A stretch of DNA of 64,000 nt from Microbacterium abyssi (GCF_015277895.1 NZ_CP063815.1:3038001-3102000), one strand, 5' to 3'; shown: positions 1 to 9,163, numbered from the stretch's first letter. Translations and numbers: made by a program. Notes: generated by a model not told the origin, from the sequence alone.

Positions 1-276
1 GAGGTCGACGGGCGGACGCGAGGCGAGAGCACGATCGAGGTATCGGTCGGTTCTGCGGCCTGGCCACGACATCGAGTACTCGCGGTCGAGCGTGATCGGG
101 ATCGAGGGGAGATCCAGGTAACCCGCATCCGACGACCCGCGCGACGCGTGCATCCTCGGCGCCACCGCCGTGACGGTGTGCCCGGCGCGCTCGAGGAATC
201 GCCGCTGCAGCCGCATCGACACCTGCGCTCCGCCGAGGGACTCGAGGTGCTGATCGCCGAAGAAGACGATGTGCAT
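1..276 (-). CDS. Glycosyltransferase family 4, N-terminal part (runs off the window)
   Basis: The minus-strand frame from ATG at 276 reads MHIVFFGDQHLESLGGAQVS and continues to base 1, giving the first 92 residues of a protein cut by the window edge. The opening beta strand, followed by a Gly-Gly-Ala loop and an amphipathic helix (LQRRFLERAGHTVTAVAP), is the nucleotide-sugar transferase GT-B N-terminal pattern of family 4 enzymes. It starts only 4 bases after the stop of the upstream glycosyltransferase, so the two are one operon, probably for a surface glycan or glycolipid. Donor and acceptor cannot be told from the sequence. Confidence 0.75.
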   Translation of the reverse strand, partial: MHIVFFGDQHLESLGGAQVSMRLQRRFLERAGHTVTAVAPRMHASRGSSDAGYLDLPSIPITLDREYSMSWPGRRTDRYLDRALASRPPVDL

Positions 277-280
277 CGGA

Positions 281-1462
281 CTACTCCGGCAGCGGCTGGT
301 CGCGGTAGAGCGCCTCGAAGGTGTCGAGGGTGCGGTTGATGTCGTGCACGATGACGCCGTCGAGCGAGGCCTGCTGCATCCGCTCATACTCCTCGGTCGA
401 CGCGGTGAACACATCCGTGAGCCGCGCGGCGAGCTCGTCGACGTCGCCGGGCTCGAACAGGTATCCGTTCTCGCCGTCGTGGACGAGGTGAGGGAGGGCG
501 ACGGCATCCGCGGCGACGACCGGCAGGGCGGATGCCATCGCCTCCATCGTCGCGATGGACTGCAGCTCGGCGATCGACGCGATGACGAACAGGCTCGCGC
601 GCGACAGCACGGCGCGCAGCTCCTCGTCGGTCGTGCGGCCGTGGAACGTGACGCGATCGGACAGGCCGAGCTCGCCGGTGAGTCGTTCAAGGCTCTTGCG
701 CTGATCTCCGCCGCCGACGATGTCGAAGCTGACATCGAGCGCCGGGTCGAGCTTCGTCATGGCCTCGAGGATGATCTCGACCTGCTTCTCGGCGGTCAGA
801 CGCCCGACGAAGACCATCCGGTTCTTCTCGCGCTGCCCCATCGTCGGGGTGTACTGCGTGCGGTCGATGCCGCAGCTCACCGGGATCACGCCGCTGACCT
901 CGACCGTGCGCTCGAGGAAGTCGGCTGCGCGGCGGGTCGGGGTGGTGATCGCGCGGGTGAGGTCGAACGTGCGCTTGGCGTCGGCCCACGCGAGCTTCAG
1001 CACGATGTCGTCGACGAACTTCGGCATCGTGGTGTGATCGAGGATGTTCTCGGCCATCACGTGGTTGGTGGCGATGACCGGGATGCCGCGCTGGTGCGCG
1101 ATGCGCGAGAGCCCGCGCCCGATCACGATGTGCGACTGGATGTGCACGACGTCGGGCTTCACACGGTCGAGCACCTTGCGGGCGTAGTGCTTGGAGCGCC
1201 ACGGCCACACGAACCGCAGCCAGTCGTGAGGCGCCCAGCGCACCGACGGCAGACGATGCAGCGTCATCGGCTCGCCCTCGATGACCTCGGTTGCGGGCTG
1301 CGCACGGCGATATTTCCGATTCGGCGCGACCACGTGCACGTCGTGCCCGCGCTGCACGAGCCCTGCGGCCAGGCGCTCAGCGAACCGTGCGGCTCCGTTG
1401 ATGTCGGGAGCGAAGGTGTCGCAGCCGATGAGGATCTTCAGCGGGGCGTCAGGGGAGGTCAC
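281..1462 (-). CDS. Glycosyltransferase family 4 (GT-B fold)
   Basis: About 393 residues. The N-terminus has the GT4 pattern ILIGCDTFAPDINGAARFAERLAAGL, followed by a Rossmann half with HDVHVVAPN. The C-terminal half has the donor-binding region (MVFVGRLTAEKQVEIILEAM, then a Glu-rich EAMASALPVVAADAVALPHLV motif where the E-x7-E pair binds the nucleotide sugar). No signal peptide or membrane span is seen, so it acts at the cytoplasmic face. I chose GTG 1462 because an AAAGG lies 10 bases upstream and homology begins just after it; an ATG at 1510 would add 16 poorly conserved residues. It resembles PimB-like mannosyltransferases in layout, but the substrate is not proven. Confidence 0.85.
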   Translation of the reverse strand: MTSPDAPLKILIGCDTFAPDINGAARFAERLAAGLVQRGHDVHVVAPNRKYRRAQPATEVIEGEPMTLHRLPSVRWAPHDWLRFVWPWRSKHYARKVLDRVKPDVVHIQSHIVIGRGLSRIAHQRGIPVIATNHVMAENILDHTTMPKFVDDIVLKLAWADAKRTFDLTRAITTPTRRAADFLERTVEVSGVIPVSCGIDRTQYTPTMGQREKNRMVFVGRLTAEKQVEIILEAMTKLDPALDVSFDIVGGGDQRKSLERLTGELGLSDRVTFHGRTTDEELRAVLSRASLFVIASIAELQSIATMEAMASALPVVAADAVALPHLVHDGENGYLFEPGDVDELAARLTDVFTASTEEYERMQQASLDGVIVHDINRTLDTFEALYRDQPLPE

Positions 1463-1590
1463 GGATTTGCAGCCTTTGGTACGCGGGAACCCGGATCCGG
1501 GCGCTGGCAACTCTACCCGAGGGCCCTGCGGACACCGGGGAGCACTGCCGTCGACCCGAGGACGACGCGCGCACAGCTGACAGTGAAGAG

Positions 1591-1603
1591 ATTCAATATA
1601 ATT
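1591..1603. promoter_or_regulatory. Inverted repeat with embedded -10 box before the XRE-cupin gene
   Basis: TCAAT-ATA-ATTGA is a perfect 5-bp inverted repeat. It contains TATAAT at 1595-1600, a perfect -10 hexamer in otherwise very GC-rich DNA. The repeat sits about 30 bases upstream of the regulator start codon, so a bound dimer would cover the -10 box. Autoregulation by the XRE-cupin protein is inferred from the position. Confidence 0.5.
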
Positions 1604-1631
1604 GAGGAACCTTCAACCCGGGAGCCACACC

Positions 1632-2234
1632 ATGGGTACTACTTCCACACCGGCCGGACCGGCCGTCGCGAACCTGCTCGAGGGCATCGGCGAGACCGTC
1701 CGGTCGATGCGCAAGAAGAAGAAGCTCACGCTCGCAGACCTCGCCGAAGCCACCGGTTTGAGCGCGGCGATCATCAGCCAACTCGAGCGAGGGCGCGCGA
1801 ACCCCTCGTTCAGTACGCTTGCGCAGCTCGCCCACGGCCTCGACATCCCGGTCGGCAAACTCCTGCCGTCATATCACGAGACGAAATCTCCAGTGGTGCG
1901 ACGCAGTGAGCGCCGCGACCTCCGCCGAAGCACACCGGAAGGCATGGGGCAGGCAGTGTACGAGCTGCTCGTGCCCGACCTCAACGGCGCTCTCGAGGCG
2001 CTCTGGGTCGTCACCGATCCCGGGCACGACACCAGCGACGCTCCATTCACCCATGGCGGCGAGGAGTTCGGCCTCATCATCTCCGGCCGCCTCGAGATCT
2101 GCGTGGACGGCGAGCTGTTCCAGCTCGACGGCGGCGACTCCATCCGTTTCGATTCCACCAAGCCGCACTGGTTCCGCAATACGTCGAGCGAGCAGTGCGT
2201 CGCGGTGTGGGTCAACACGCCTCCGACCTGGTGA
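1632..2234 (+). CDS. XRE-family regulator with C-terminal cupin domain
   Basis: 200 residues. Residues about 20-75 form the helix-turn-helix (MRKKKKLTLADLAEATGLSAAIISQLERGRANPSFSTL region), and residues about 105-195 a cupin sensor barrel (HGGEEFGLIISGRLEICVDGE, then GDSIRFDSTKPHWFRN). This architecture is common in regulators of small-molecule catabolism, where the cupin binds the inducer. ATG 1632 is preceded by GGGAG with 7-base spacing; an upstream in-frame TTG at 1602 overlaps the promoter and is unlikely. It lies 3 bases before the CoA-transferase gene and opens the catabolic operon it probably controls. Confidence 0.88.
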   Translation: MGTTSTPAGPAVANLLEGIGETVRSMRKKKKLTLADLAEATGLSAAIISQLERGRANPSFSTLAQLAHGLDIPVGKLLPSYHETKSPVVRRSERRDLRRSTPEGMGQAVYELLVPDLNGALEALWVVTDPGHDTSDAPFTHGGEEFGLIISGRLEICVDGELFQLDGGDSIRFDSTKPHWFRNTSSEQCVAVWVNTPPTW

Positions 2235-2237
2235 TCC

Positions 2238-3425
2238 ATGCAGGGCTCCACGCTTCCCCTTGACGGCATCCGTGTCATCGACTTCACGCAAGTCATGCTC
2301 GGCCCGTCGTGCACCCAAGCGCTCGGGGACTTCGGTGCGGACGTCGTCAAGGTGGAGCGGCCGGGCGGCGGCGACCTCTCGCGCACCGGCGTGCTCGCGG
2401 CGACCGGAGGCGACAACCCGATCTTCCTCGCGCTGAACCGGAACAAGCGCGGGATCGTCGTCGATCTCACCACCCCCGCCGGTCGCGAGGTGATCGCCGA
2501 TCTCATCCGCGGCGCCGACGTCGTGGTCAGCAATTTCCGGCCAGGCGTGATGGAACGCCTCGGATTCGGAGCACAGGCCGTCGCCGAACTCAACCCGCGG
2601 GCGATCTGGGCGGCCGGATCCGGCTTCGGCGCTTCCGGCCCGTATGCGCACAAGGGCGGCCAGGACATCCTGGGACAGGCGTACTCCGGTGTCATGAAGC
2701 GGCTCGCCGACCCTTCGCATCCGGTGACGATCTACGCCACCCCGATCGCCGACTACACAGCGGGCCTGCATCTCGTGCAGGGCATTCTTCTCGCGCTCCT
2801 GCACCGTGAGCGCACCGGCGTCGGGCAGCGCGTCGAAGTGAGCCTGTACGACTCGATGCTCGCCATGCAGATGCAAGAGGCGACCACCCGGCTGATGTAC
2901 GACCAGGAGCTCAACTGGGCGCTCATGCCCCTGACCGGATGCTTCCCCACCAGCGACTCCGAGATCGTCATCATCGGCGCCTTCAAGGAGAACCCGCTCG
3001 CCGACATCTGCCGCGCCCTGGATCTGCCGGACCTGTCGGCCGAAGAGCGCTTCGCGACGCTCGACGGACTCAGAAGCAATCGAGATGAGATACGCGGCAT
3101 CATCGGGGCGCGACTGCGGGAGAACAGCTCTGCGCACTTCCTGGCCGCGCTGGAGCGCGAAGACGTGTTGTGCGGCCCGGTGCGCACACTCGACGAGGCG
3201 CTGCATGATCCGCAGACCGAGCACAACCGGATGATCCTGGAGTTCGAGGACCAGGACGGCCGCCTCATCCGCACGATCGCGCCTCCGATCCACCTCTCCG
3301 AGGTGCCTTCGCTGGTGCGCCACGCACCTCCGCGAATCGGCGAGCATACGATCGAGCTCCTCAACGACCTCGGGTACGACGACGCCAAAATCGAAACTAT
3401 GCGTGCATCAGGCGCGATTCGTTGA
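2238..3425 (+). CDS. CaiB/BaiF class III CoA-transferase (paralogue 1)
   Basis: 395 residues, the normal length for the family. The N-terminal Rossmann motif (IRVIDFTQVMLGPSCTQALGDFGADVVKVERP) and the NRNKRGIVVDL segment are diagnostic. The Asp expected to form the acyl anhydride intermediate is D172 in PIADYTAGLH. Family members move CoA between carboxylic acids (formyl-CoA, carnitine, succinyl-CoA types). It is closely similar to the second CoA-transferase at 6237, with the same LPLDGIxVxDFTQV opening and the same D172 position, so the two arose by duplication and may form a heteromer or act on successive acids. Specificity is unknown. Confidence 0.9.
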   Translation: MQGSTLPLDGIRVIDFTQVMLGPSCTQALGDFGADVVKVERPGGGDLSRTGVLAATGGDNPIFLALNRNKRGIVVDLTTPAGREVIADLIRGADVVVSNFRPGVMERLGFGAQAVAELNPRAIWAAGSGFGASGPYAHKGGQDILGQAYSGVMKRLADPSHPVTIYATPIADYTAGLHLVQGILLALLHRERTGVGQRVEVSLYDSMLAMQMQEATTRLMYDQELNWALMPLTGCFPTSDSEIVIIGAFKENPLADICRALDLPDLSAEERFATLDGLRSNRDEIRGIIGARLRENSSAHFLAALEREDVLCGPVRTLDEALHDPQTEHNRMILEFEDQDGRLIRTIAPPIHLSEVPSLVRHAPPRIGEHTIELLNDLGYDDAKIETMRASGAIR

Positions 3426-3518
3426 AGAATCTGTTTGATATCACAAATATTTTTAGTAAGGTGAAGATGTCGCGGTGAGGCATTCGGAACCTCGCCCGAC
3501 TCCACCAATCCCAGGGTT

Positions 3519-3539
3519 CTTCGACGTGTCACGTCGAAG
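3519..3539. promoter_or_regulatory. 21-bp palindrome in the leader of the symporter gene
   Basis: CTTCGACGTG-T-CACGTCGAAG is a perfect 10-bp inverted repeat with one central base, ending 35 bases before the symporter start. The preceding 3426-3470 stretch is AT-rich (TTTGATATCACAAATATTT) and may hold a promoter. The palindrome could be an operator, or a hairpin separating the regulator/CoA-transferase unit from the transporter. No U-tract follows, so a simple terminator is less likely. Confidence 0.5.
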
Positions 3540-3574
3540 TGACCTGCAAGCAGTGTCGCTTGACAAGGAGCATC

Positions 3575-4870
3575 ATGACCGACACCACCGTCGACACCTC
3601 CCGCGAAGTCCGACGCCTCACCCCTGATGCCAAGCGCGGCCTTCTCGGCCTCGGACTCGGCAACACCCTCGAGTGGTACGACTGGATGATCTTCGGACTC
3701 CTGTCGGCCTACCTCGGCCCGCAGTTCTTCCCGTCCGATGATCCCGTCGCCGAAACCATGAGCGCCCTCGCCGTGTTCGCTGTCGGATTCTTCTTCCGGC
3801 CACTCGGCGGCATCGTGCTCGGAACTGTTGCCGACCGCATCGGCCGCCGCAAGGTGATGATGCTGTCGATCATCCTCATGGCGATCAGCACGCTCGTGAT
3901 CGCTCTGGTCCCGACATACGAGTCCATCGGAGCCTGGGCCGGCGTCATCCTGCTGTTGTGCCGCGTGGTGCAGGGCATCTCCACTGGAGTGGAGGCTCCC
4001 CTGTCCACAGCGCACGCCGTCGAACTGGTCCCAGAGGGGCGCGAAGGCTTCGTGGCCGGCATCATCTCGTTCTTCGTGAACATCGGGATCGTGGGCGCGC
4101 CGCTGGTGACATGGCTGGTGACACTTGCTCTGAACGAGTCTGAGATGTCCGAGTGGGGCTGGCGCGTCCCGTTCATCGTCGGCGCGCTGCTCAGCGTCGT
4201 CATCATCTACCTGCGCCGCACTCTCCCCGAAACCATGACGAAGGAGGAGCTGAAGAGCACCTCCACGGGGTCAGTGTGGACCGGTGTGCGGCGCAGCTGG
4301 CTGAGCGTGCTCGCGATCGTGTTCATCGTCGGAGCTGTGCAGGCATACAACTATGCCTGGAACGTCGGTCTCCCGAATGCTGCACGATCCACCATGCAGG
4401 AAGACCCATCCGCGGTCTTCGGCTTCACGACGCTGCTGGGACTCATCATGGTCGTCGGCAGCCTCGTGGTCGGCAAGCTCACCGACGGAAGGTCGCTGTC
4501 GCGCTGGTTCATCGTGACACGCCTGCTGGCGATCCCCTCGGTGTTCATCATGCTTCTGTACGTGCAGCCCGGGCTGGGCGGCTTCGCCGCCGTGCTCCTC
4601 GGCGGCTCGATCGTGCTGGTCCTCAACATGACGCTCTACAACGTCGTCTCGGCATCTCTCATGCCGAAGGTCTATCGCGGTGCCGGCGCCTCGCTCGGCT
4701 ACGGACTCGGCGTCGCGATCTTCGGTGGCACCGCCTCGTACCTGTTGGTGTGGTTCCAGAGCCTCGGCCTGCACTGGTTGTTCCCCTCCTATGTCGCCGT
4801 ACTCTGCGCCCTCAGCATCGTCTTCTACCTCGTCGCCCGCCGTGTCAACGGCATCCATCTCGGAAAGTGA
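3575..4870 (+). CDS. MFS transporter, metabolite:H+ symporter (MHS) subfamily
   Basis: 431 residues with about 12 predicted membrane helices. GNTLEWYDWMIFG near the N-terminus, followed by FFFRPLGGIVLGTVADRIGRRKVM, is the hallmark of the MHS subfamily (ShiA, ProP, citrate and alpha-ketoglutarate carriers), which import carboxylates or zwitterions with protons. It should bring in the substrate of the surrounding CoA-dependent pathway. ATG 3575 follows AAGGAG with 4-base spacing; an in-frame GTG at 3539 lies in the palindrome and is rejected. The next gene starts 6 bases after its stop. Confidence 0.88.
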   Translation: MTDTTVDTSREVRRLTPDAKRGLLGLGLGNTLEWYDWMIFGLLSAYLGPQFFPSDDPVAETMSALAVFAVGFFFRPLGGIVLGTVADRIGRRKVMMLSIILMAISTLVIALVPTYESIGAWAGVILLLCRVVQGISTGVEAPLSTAHAVELVPEGREGFVAGIISFFVNIGIVGAPLVTWLVTLALNESEMSEWGWRVPFIVGALLSVVIIYLRRTLPETMTKEELKSTSTGSVWTGVRRSWLSVLAIVFIVGAVQAYNYAWNVGLPNAARSTMQEDPSAVFGFTTLLGLIMVVGSLVVGKLTDGRSLSRWFIVTRLLAIPSVFIMLLYVQPGLGGFAAVLLGGSIVLVLNMTLYNVVSASLMPKVYRGAGASLGYGLGVAIFGGTASYLLVWFQSLGLHWLFPSYVAVLCALSIVFYLVARRVNGIHLGK

Positions 4871-4875
4871 TCTAC

Positions 4876-6240
4876 ATGTCGTACCGCAGCACCGAACTCG
4901 CCGTCACCAGCGCCGATCTGAAGGCCCCTATCGTCTCCCGCTCCGACGTCATCGTCGTGGGAGGAGGCCCGGCCGGCGTCGCCGCCGCCGTCACCGCTGC
5001 CCGGTCAGGCGTCTCAGTCACGCTGATCGAGCGCTACCCCTCGCTCGGCGGACTGGCCTCGGGCGGAATGGTGCTCGTGCTCGATGACATGATCAACGGG
5101 CAGGAGATCACCGTCACCGGCATCGTCTCGGAGTACATCGAGCGCCTGCAGAAGCTCGGACTCGCCGTCGTGCCCCCCAAGGAGGACCGTAAGCAGTCCC
5201 AGGAGCTGTGGAACAAGTGGGGCCGCTGGGGAACCTTCGACTTCCACACCCACACGCAGCCGAAGCCCATCTGCTACGCGGCGGCGTTCGACCCCGACGG
5301 CTGGAAGCGCGTCTCGAACGACCTCGTCCGTGAGGCAGGGGTGAAGGTCGCGATGCACTCGGTGTTCTCTCGTCCGATCGTCGACGCCGGCGTCATGAAG
5401 GGCGTCATCGTCGAGACCAAGGCCGGTCCGCAGGCCTACCTCGGCGACATCGTCATCGACACCACCGGCGACATAGACGTGGCATCCCGCGCCGGCGCCG
5501 ACTACAACCAGGGCAGCTACATCACGACCCTCGTCTTCCGCCTCGGCGGCGTCGACACGGCTCGCGCCGAGGAGTTCGAGCAGCAGGACCCGAAGGCCGC
5601 CCGTGCGATCAACCGCACTGTCAAGCGCATACTCGGCGGCGCGTGGGACCTGTGGTGGCTGAAGACGCCGCTGCCCGGCGTCGTCTGGTGCAACGCTCCG
5701 CACATGCGCGGATTCGACGGCACGGACCCGCTCTCGCTCACCGAGGCGGAGTTCACGGCACGCGATCGCATCGCCGAGGCCGTCGGCTACGTGCGTGAAA
5801 ACCTTCCCGGATTCGAGAGCGCCTACGTGCTCGACACCGCGCCGCAGATGGGCGTCCGTCAGACCCGCCTGCTCGAGGGCGAGTACGTCATGACGAAGGA
5901 CGACGTCGTGCAGCGTCGCCACTTCGCCGACACGGTCGCCCGTGGCCGCGACTACTACTACCCCTACCGATCGCTGCTGCCCAAGAACGTGGATCAGCTG
6001 CTGGTCGCCGGCCGCCACTACTCGGCGACCTCGGAGGCGCAGAAGTCCTCGCGCGAGATCCCGCCGTGCATGGCCATGGGTCAGGCGACCGGAGTCGCCG
6101 CGGCACTCGCGCTGTCGCAGAACAAGCTCGTGCGGGACGTCGACGCCGTCGAGATCCAGGCGGGCATGCGGCAGCACAATGCCGACCCGGGCGACCGCCC
6201 GTCGGCCAACGCCACCCTCGAGGAGGCGATCCTGGTATGA
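4876..6240 (+). CDS. FAD-dependent oxidoreductase (FAD_oxidored family)
   Basis: 454 residues. The FAD dinucleotide-binding motif GGGPAG is at about residues 29-34, followed by the ribose-binding acid (LIERYPSLGGLASGGMV). The Leu-Gly-Gly-x-x-Ser/Ala-Gly-Gly segment is typical of the FAD_oxidored family, whose members often oxidise or reduce small organic acids and sugars. The C-terminal SSREIPPCMAMGQATGVAAALA is the second FAD contact. Its stop overlaps the next start (ATGA), showing translational coupling to the second CoA-transferase. The precise reaction is unknown; it probably introduces a double bond or removes a hydroxyl hydrogen in the pathway intermediate. Confidence 0.85.
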   Translation: MSYRSTELAVTSADLKAPIVSRSDVIVVGGGPAGVAAAVTAARSGVSVTLIERYPSLGGLASGGMVLVLDDMINGQEITVTGIVSEYIERLQKLGLAVVPPKEDRKQSQELWNKWGRWGTFDFHTHTQPKPICYAAAFDPDGWKRVSNDLVREAGVKVAMHSVFSRPIVDAGVMKGVIVETKAGPQAYLGDIVIDTTGDIDVASRAGADYNQGSYITTLVFRLGGVDTARAEEFEQQDPKAARAINRTVKRILGGAWDLWWLKTPLPGVVWCNAPHMRGFDGTDPLSLTEAEFTARDRIAEAVGYVRENLPGFESAYVLDTAPQMGVRQTRLLEGEYVMTKDDVVQRRHFADTVARGRDYYYPYRSLLPKNVDQLLVAGRHYSATSEAQKSSREIPPCMAMGQATGVAAALALSQNKLVRDVDAVEIQAGMRQHNADPGDRPSANATLEEAILV

Positions 6241-7427
6241 CTCGGCTCGCGCTGCCCCTCGACGGCATCACCGTCGTCGACTTCACGCAGGTGTTCATGG
6301 GACCGAGTTGCACGCAGCTGCTCGGAGACTTCGGCGCCGACGTCATCAAGGTCGAACGCCCGGGTGTCGGCGACTCGTCACGCAACTCCTACCCCGACAA
6401 GGACGGGCAGGACAACCCGATCTTCCAGTCGATCAACCGCAACAAGCGAGGCCTGTCGATCGACACGAAGAGTGAAGAGGGGCGTGAGGTGCTGCGGCGC
6501 ATCATCGCCGACGCGGATGTCGTCGTGAGCAACTTCCGCGCAGGGGTGATGGAGCGCATGGGCTTCGGCTACGAGGAGCTGCGCGAGACCAACCAGCGTC
6601 TGGTCTGGGCGTCCGGAACCGGATTCGGCACGGAAGGGCCATACGCGTCGCTGGGCGGGCAGGACGTCATCAACCAGGCCTACTCGGGTGTGATGTGGCG
6701 CCGCAGCGGCACGGACGACCCGCTGTCGATCTATCCGACGACGCTGTGCGACTACACCACGGGCATGCACCTGTTCCAGGGCATCCTGCTGGCGCTGCGC
6801 GCCCGCGAGGCGACGGGTGATGGCCAGAAGGTCGAGGTGACGATGTACGACTCGATGCTGCACATGCAGATGCAGGAGGCGTGCATGCAGCTCAACCGCG
6901 GCTACGAGGTCAACTGGGGGCGGATGCCGCTGTCGGCGGTCTTCGCCACCACGGACGGCGCGGTGTGCATGGTGGGCGGCTTCACCCCCGACCCGCTGAC
7001 GCACATCTCACGCGCTCTCGAGTTCGACGAGAACCTCACCGATCGCCCCGAGTTCGCCACGTTCGACGATCAGATGACCAACCGCATCCAGCTCCACGAG
7101 GTGCTCGCCGCGCAGGTCGCGACGAACACCACCGCGCACTGGACGGCCCGTCTCGAGGCGGAGGGAGTGCTGAACGCGCCGGTGCGCTCGCTCGCCGAGA
7201 CTCTCGACGACGCGCAGACGGCGGCGAACGGCATGATCGTCGAGGCGGAGCATCCGACCGCCGGCCGGTTCCGGATGCTGGATGCCCCGATCCACCTGTC
7301 GAACACCCCCGCCACCGTGCGGCGGGTGGCGCCGCGACTCGGCGAGCACAATGTCGAGGTGCTGCGCGACAACGGATTCGACGACGACGCGATCACCAAG
7401 CTGCAGGAGTTGGGAGTGCTGCGATGA
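6237..7427 (+). CDS. CaiB/BaiF class III CoA-transferase (paralogue 2)
   Basis: 396 residues. It has the same domain plan as the gene at 2238: VVDFTQVFMGPSCTQLLGDF, then NRNKRGLSIDT, and candidate catalytic D172 in LCDYTTGMH. ATG 6237 overlaps the previous stop (ATGA), and its own stop overlaps the enoyl-CoA hydratase start (ATGA). Direct coupling to a hydratase supports a role in activating an unsaturated or hydroxy acid as its CoA thioester. Two paralogous CoA-transferases in one operon suggest either a heterodimer or an input and an output transfer step. Confidence 0.9.
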   Translation: MTRLALPLDGITVVDFTQVFMGPSCTQLLGDFGADVIKVERPGVGDSSRNSYPDKDGQDNPIFQSINRNKRGLSIDTKSEEGREVLRRIIADADVVVSNFRAGVMERMGFGYEELRETNQRLVWASGTGFGTEGPYASLGGQDVINQAYSGVMWRRSGTDDPLSIYPTTLCDYTTGMHLFQGILLALRAREATGDGQKVEVTMYDSMLHMQMQEACMQLNRGYEVNWGRMPLSAVFATTDGAVCMVGGFTPDPLTHISRALEFDENLTDRPEFATFDDQMTNRIQLHEVLAAQVATNTTAHWTARLEAEGVLNAPVRSLAETLDDAQTAANGMIVEAEHPTAGRFRMLDAPIHLSNTPATVRRVAPRLGEHNVEVLRDNGFDDDAITKLQELGVLR

Positions 7428-8242
7428 CCGATACCGCCGCGACCACGGCGCGCATCGACGAGGTGCGCCTGACCATCGACGACCGCCGAGTGGCCACCGT
7501 CACGATCGACCGTCAACACGTGCTGAACGCGGTCGACGGCCGAACCCTCGCCCGGCTGAACGAGATCTGGGCGCAGCTCGAGGCAGATGAGTCGATCCGT
7601 GCCGTCATCGTCACCGGCGCCGGTGAGCGCGCCTTCTGCGCCGGCGCCGACATGGCCGCCGGCAGCGTGGAGAAGACGGGGCTGGAGTACTGGGGAGACG
7701 GCGACCCCAACGGGTTCGGCGGGCTCAGCCTCCGAGCCACCCTGGACGTCCCGGTGATCGCGCAGGTCAACGGCTACGCACTCGGTGGCGGGATGGAGAT
7801 GGTGCTCGGCGCCGACATCGTCGTCGCCTCAGAGAACGCACAGTTCGCCCTGCCCGAGCCCCGGGTCGGACGGCTCGCACTCGACGGCGGCATTCCGAAT
7901 CTCGTTCGCCGCATCCCCTACACGCAGGCCATGGGCATCCTGCTGACGGGCCGTAAGGTCCCGGCAGCGGAGATGGCTCGACTCGGTCTCGTGAACGAGG
8001 TCGTTCCCCTCAGCGACCTGCCAGATGCGGTCGAGCGATGGGTCGCACAGATCCTTCTGTGCGCGCCGTCGTCGGTGCGAGCAGTGAAGCAGATCGTCAA
8101 CCGGACCGGGCACCTCACTGCCGCCGAGGCGCGGAACGCGAGCGTTCCTGCGCTCGTCGCGTCCCTCGCAGGCTCCGAGCAGCACGAAGGAGTGCGCGCC
8201 TTCCAGGAGAAGCGGATGCCGTCATGGGCGGAGCAGTCATGA
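7424..8242 (+). CDS. Enoyl-CoA hydratase/isomerase (crotonase) family protein
   Basis: 272 residues, standard for crotonases. The CoA-binding and oxyanion-hole motifs are present: GAGERAFCAGADM (about 65-77) and NGYALGGGMEM (about 116-126). EPRVGRLALDGG around 145-156 carries a Glu in the usual catalytic position. The family hydrates enoyl-CoAs or performs related isomerisation, hydrolysis or C-C cleavage. It is coupled by ATGA overlaps on both sides, between the CoA-transferase and the DHDPS-family lyase, so it probably acts on the CoA ester made by the transferase. Confidence 0.9.
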   Translation: MTDTAATTARIDEVRLTIDDRRVATVTIDRQHVLNAVDGRTLARLNEIWAQLEADESIRAVIVTGAGERAFCAGADMAAGSVEKTGLEYWGDGDPNGFGGLSLRATLDVPVIAQVNGYALGGGMEMVLGADIVVASENAQFALPEPRVGRLALDGGIPNLVRRIPYTQAMGILLTGRKVPAAEMARLGLVNEVVPLSDLPDAVERWVAQILLCAPSSVRAVKQIVNRTGHLTAAEARNASVPALVASLAGSEQHEGVRAFQEKRMPSWAEQS

Positions 8243-9162
8243 CCGGCGCGCCGGCCGACGTCGAACCGCTCGCACGCGGAGTGTGGGGCGTCGTGGCGAC
8301 GCCCTTCCGTGGTGTGCACTGCGCGGTCGACACCGAGAGCCTCGGGCGCCTCGTTCGTCACTACGAGGCCGTCGGGGCGACCGGACTCACCGTCCTCGGC
8401 GTGTTCGGCGAAGCCAGCACGCTCACGGCGAGCGAGCGAGCCCTCGTGCTGAAGACGGCCGCTGACGAGACGTCGCTGCCGATCGTCGCCGGCATCACCT
8501 CCCTCGCGACCGCTCCGGCGATCGATGAGATCGAGACGGCACGCGCCGTCCTCGGCGAGCGCCTGGCGGCCGTCATGATCCAGGTGAACTCCCCACGCTC
8601 GGATGCCGTCGTGCGCCACCTCGAGGACATCCACGCCGCCACCGGCACTCCGGTGGTGCTGCAGGATTACCCGGTCGCGAGCGGGGTCACCATCTCGACC
8701 GACGACCTGCTGCGGGTCATCGGCGCCTGCTCCTTCATCAGTGCGGTGAAGGCCGAGGCCCCGCCGACAGCCGCCGCGATCGCTCGCATCTCCGCAATCA
8801 CCACGGCTTCGGTGTTCGGCGGACTGGGCGGGCAGAGCCTGCTCGACGAGCTCGCCGCCGGCTCGGCCGGAGCCATGACCGGGTTCTCGATCCCCGAGGC
8901 CCTGGTCGCGTGCGTGAACGCGTGGCTCTCCGGCGACGAACAGGGCGCCCGTGAGGTGTTCACCCCGTTCCTGCCGCTGGTGAACTTCGAGCAGCAGCCG
9001 AAGATCGCGCTCGCCCTGCGCAAGGACCTCTTCGCCCGCCGGTCGTTCTTCACCGAGCGCACGGTGCGCGCCCCCGGTGCGGCGTTCCCCGAGCAGCTCG
9101 AACCGCTTGCGATCAGCCACCTGGAGCACGCCGAAGCGCTGCTCGCCGCCGGGACGGCCTGA
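8239..9162 (+). CDS. DHDPS/NAL-family aldolase or dehydratase
   Basis: 307 residues forming a TIM-barrel class I lyase. The Schiff-base lysine is K171 in FISAVKAEAP, and the assisting tyrosine is Y144 in VLQDYPVASG. The usual GTTGE substrate-carboxylate loop is replaced by LGVFGEAST (about 53-61), so the substrate is probably not a plain pyruvate adduct of the DapA/NanA type. The family makes or cleaves 2-oxo acids. ATG 8239 overlaps the upstream stop; an ATG at 8224 is also in frame. The stop is followed one base later by the SDR start. Confidence 0.85.
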   Translation: MTGAPADVEPLARGVWGVVATPFRGVHCAVDTESLGRLVRHYEAVGATGLTVLGVFGEASTLTASERALVLKTAADETSLPIVAGITSLATAPAIDEIETARAVLGERLAAVMIQVNSPRSDAVVRHLEDIHAATGTPVVLQDYPVASGVTISTDDLLRVIGACSFISAVKAEAPPTAAAIARISAITTASVFGGLGGQSLLDELAAGSAGAMTGFSIPEALVACVNAWLSGDEQGAREVFTPFLPLVNFEQQPKIALALRKDLFARRSFFTERTVRAPGAAFPEQLEPLAISHLEHAEALLAAGTA

Positions 9163-9163
9163 C

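Noticed and set aside
1602..1631. TTG start giving ten more residues on the XRE-cupin protein
   Set aside because: It overlaps the -10 palindrome, and the ATG at 1632 has a good ribosome binding site.
1869..3347. Long open frame antisense to the regulator and CoA-transferase genes (492 residues)
   Set aside because: It is His-, Arg- and Asp-rich with no domain, and it mirrors a well-supported gene on the other strand. High GC gives many such frames.
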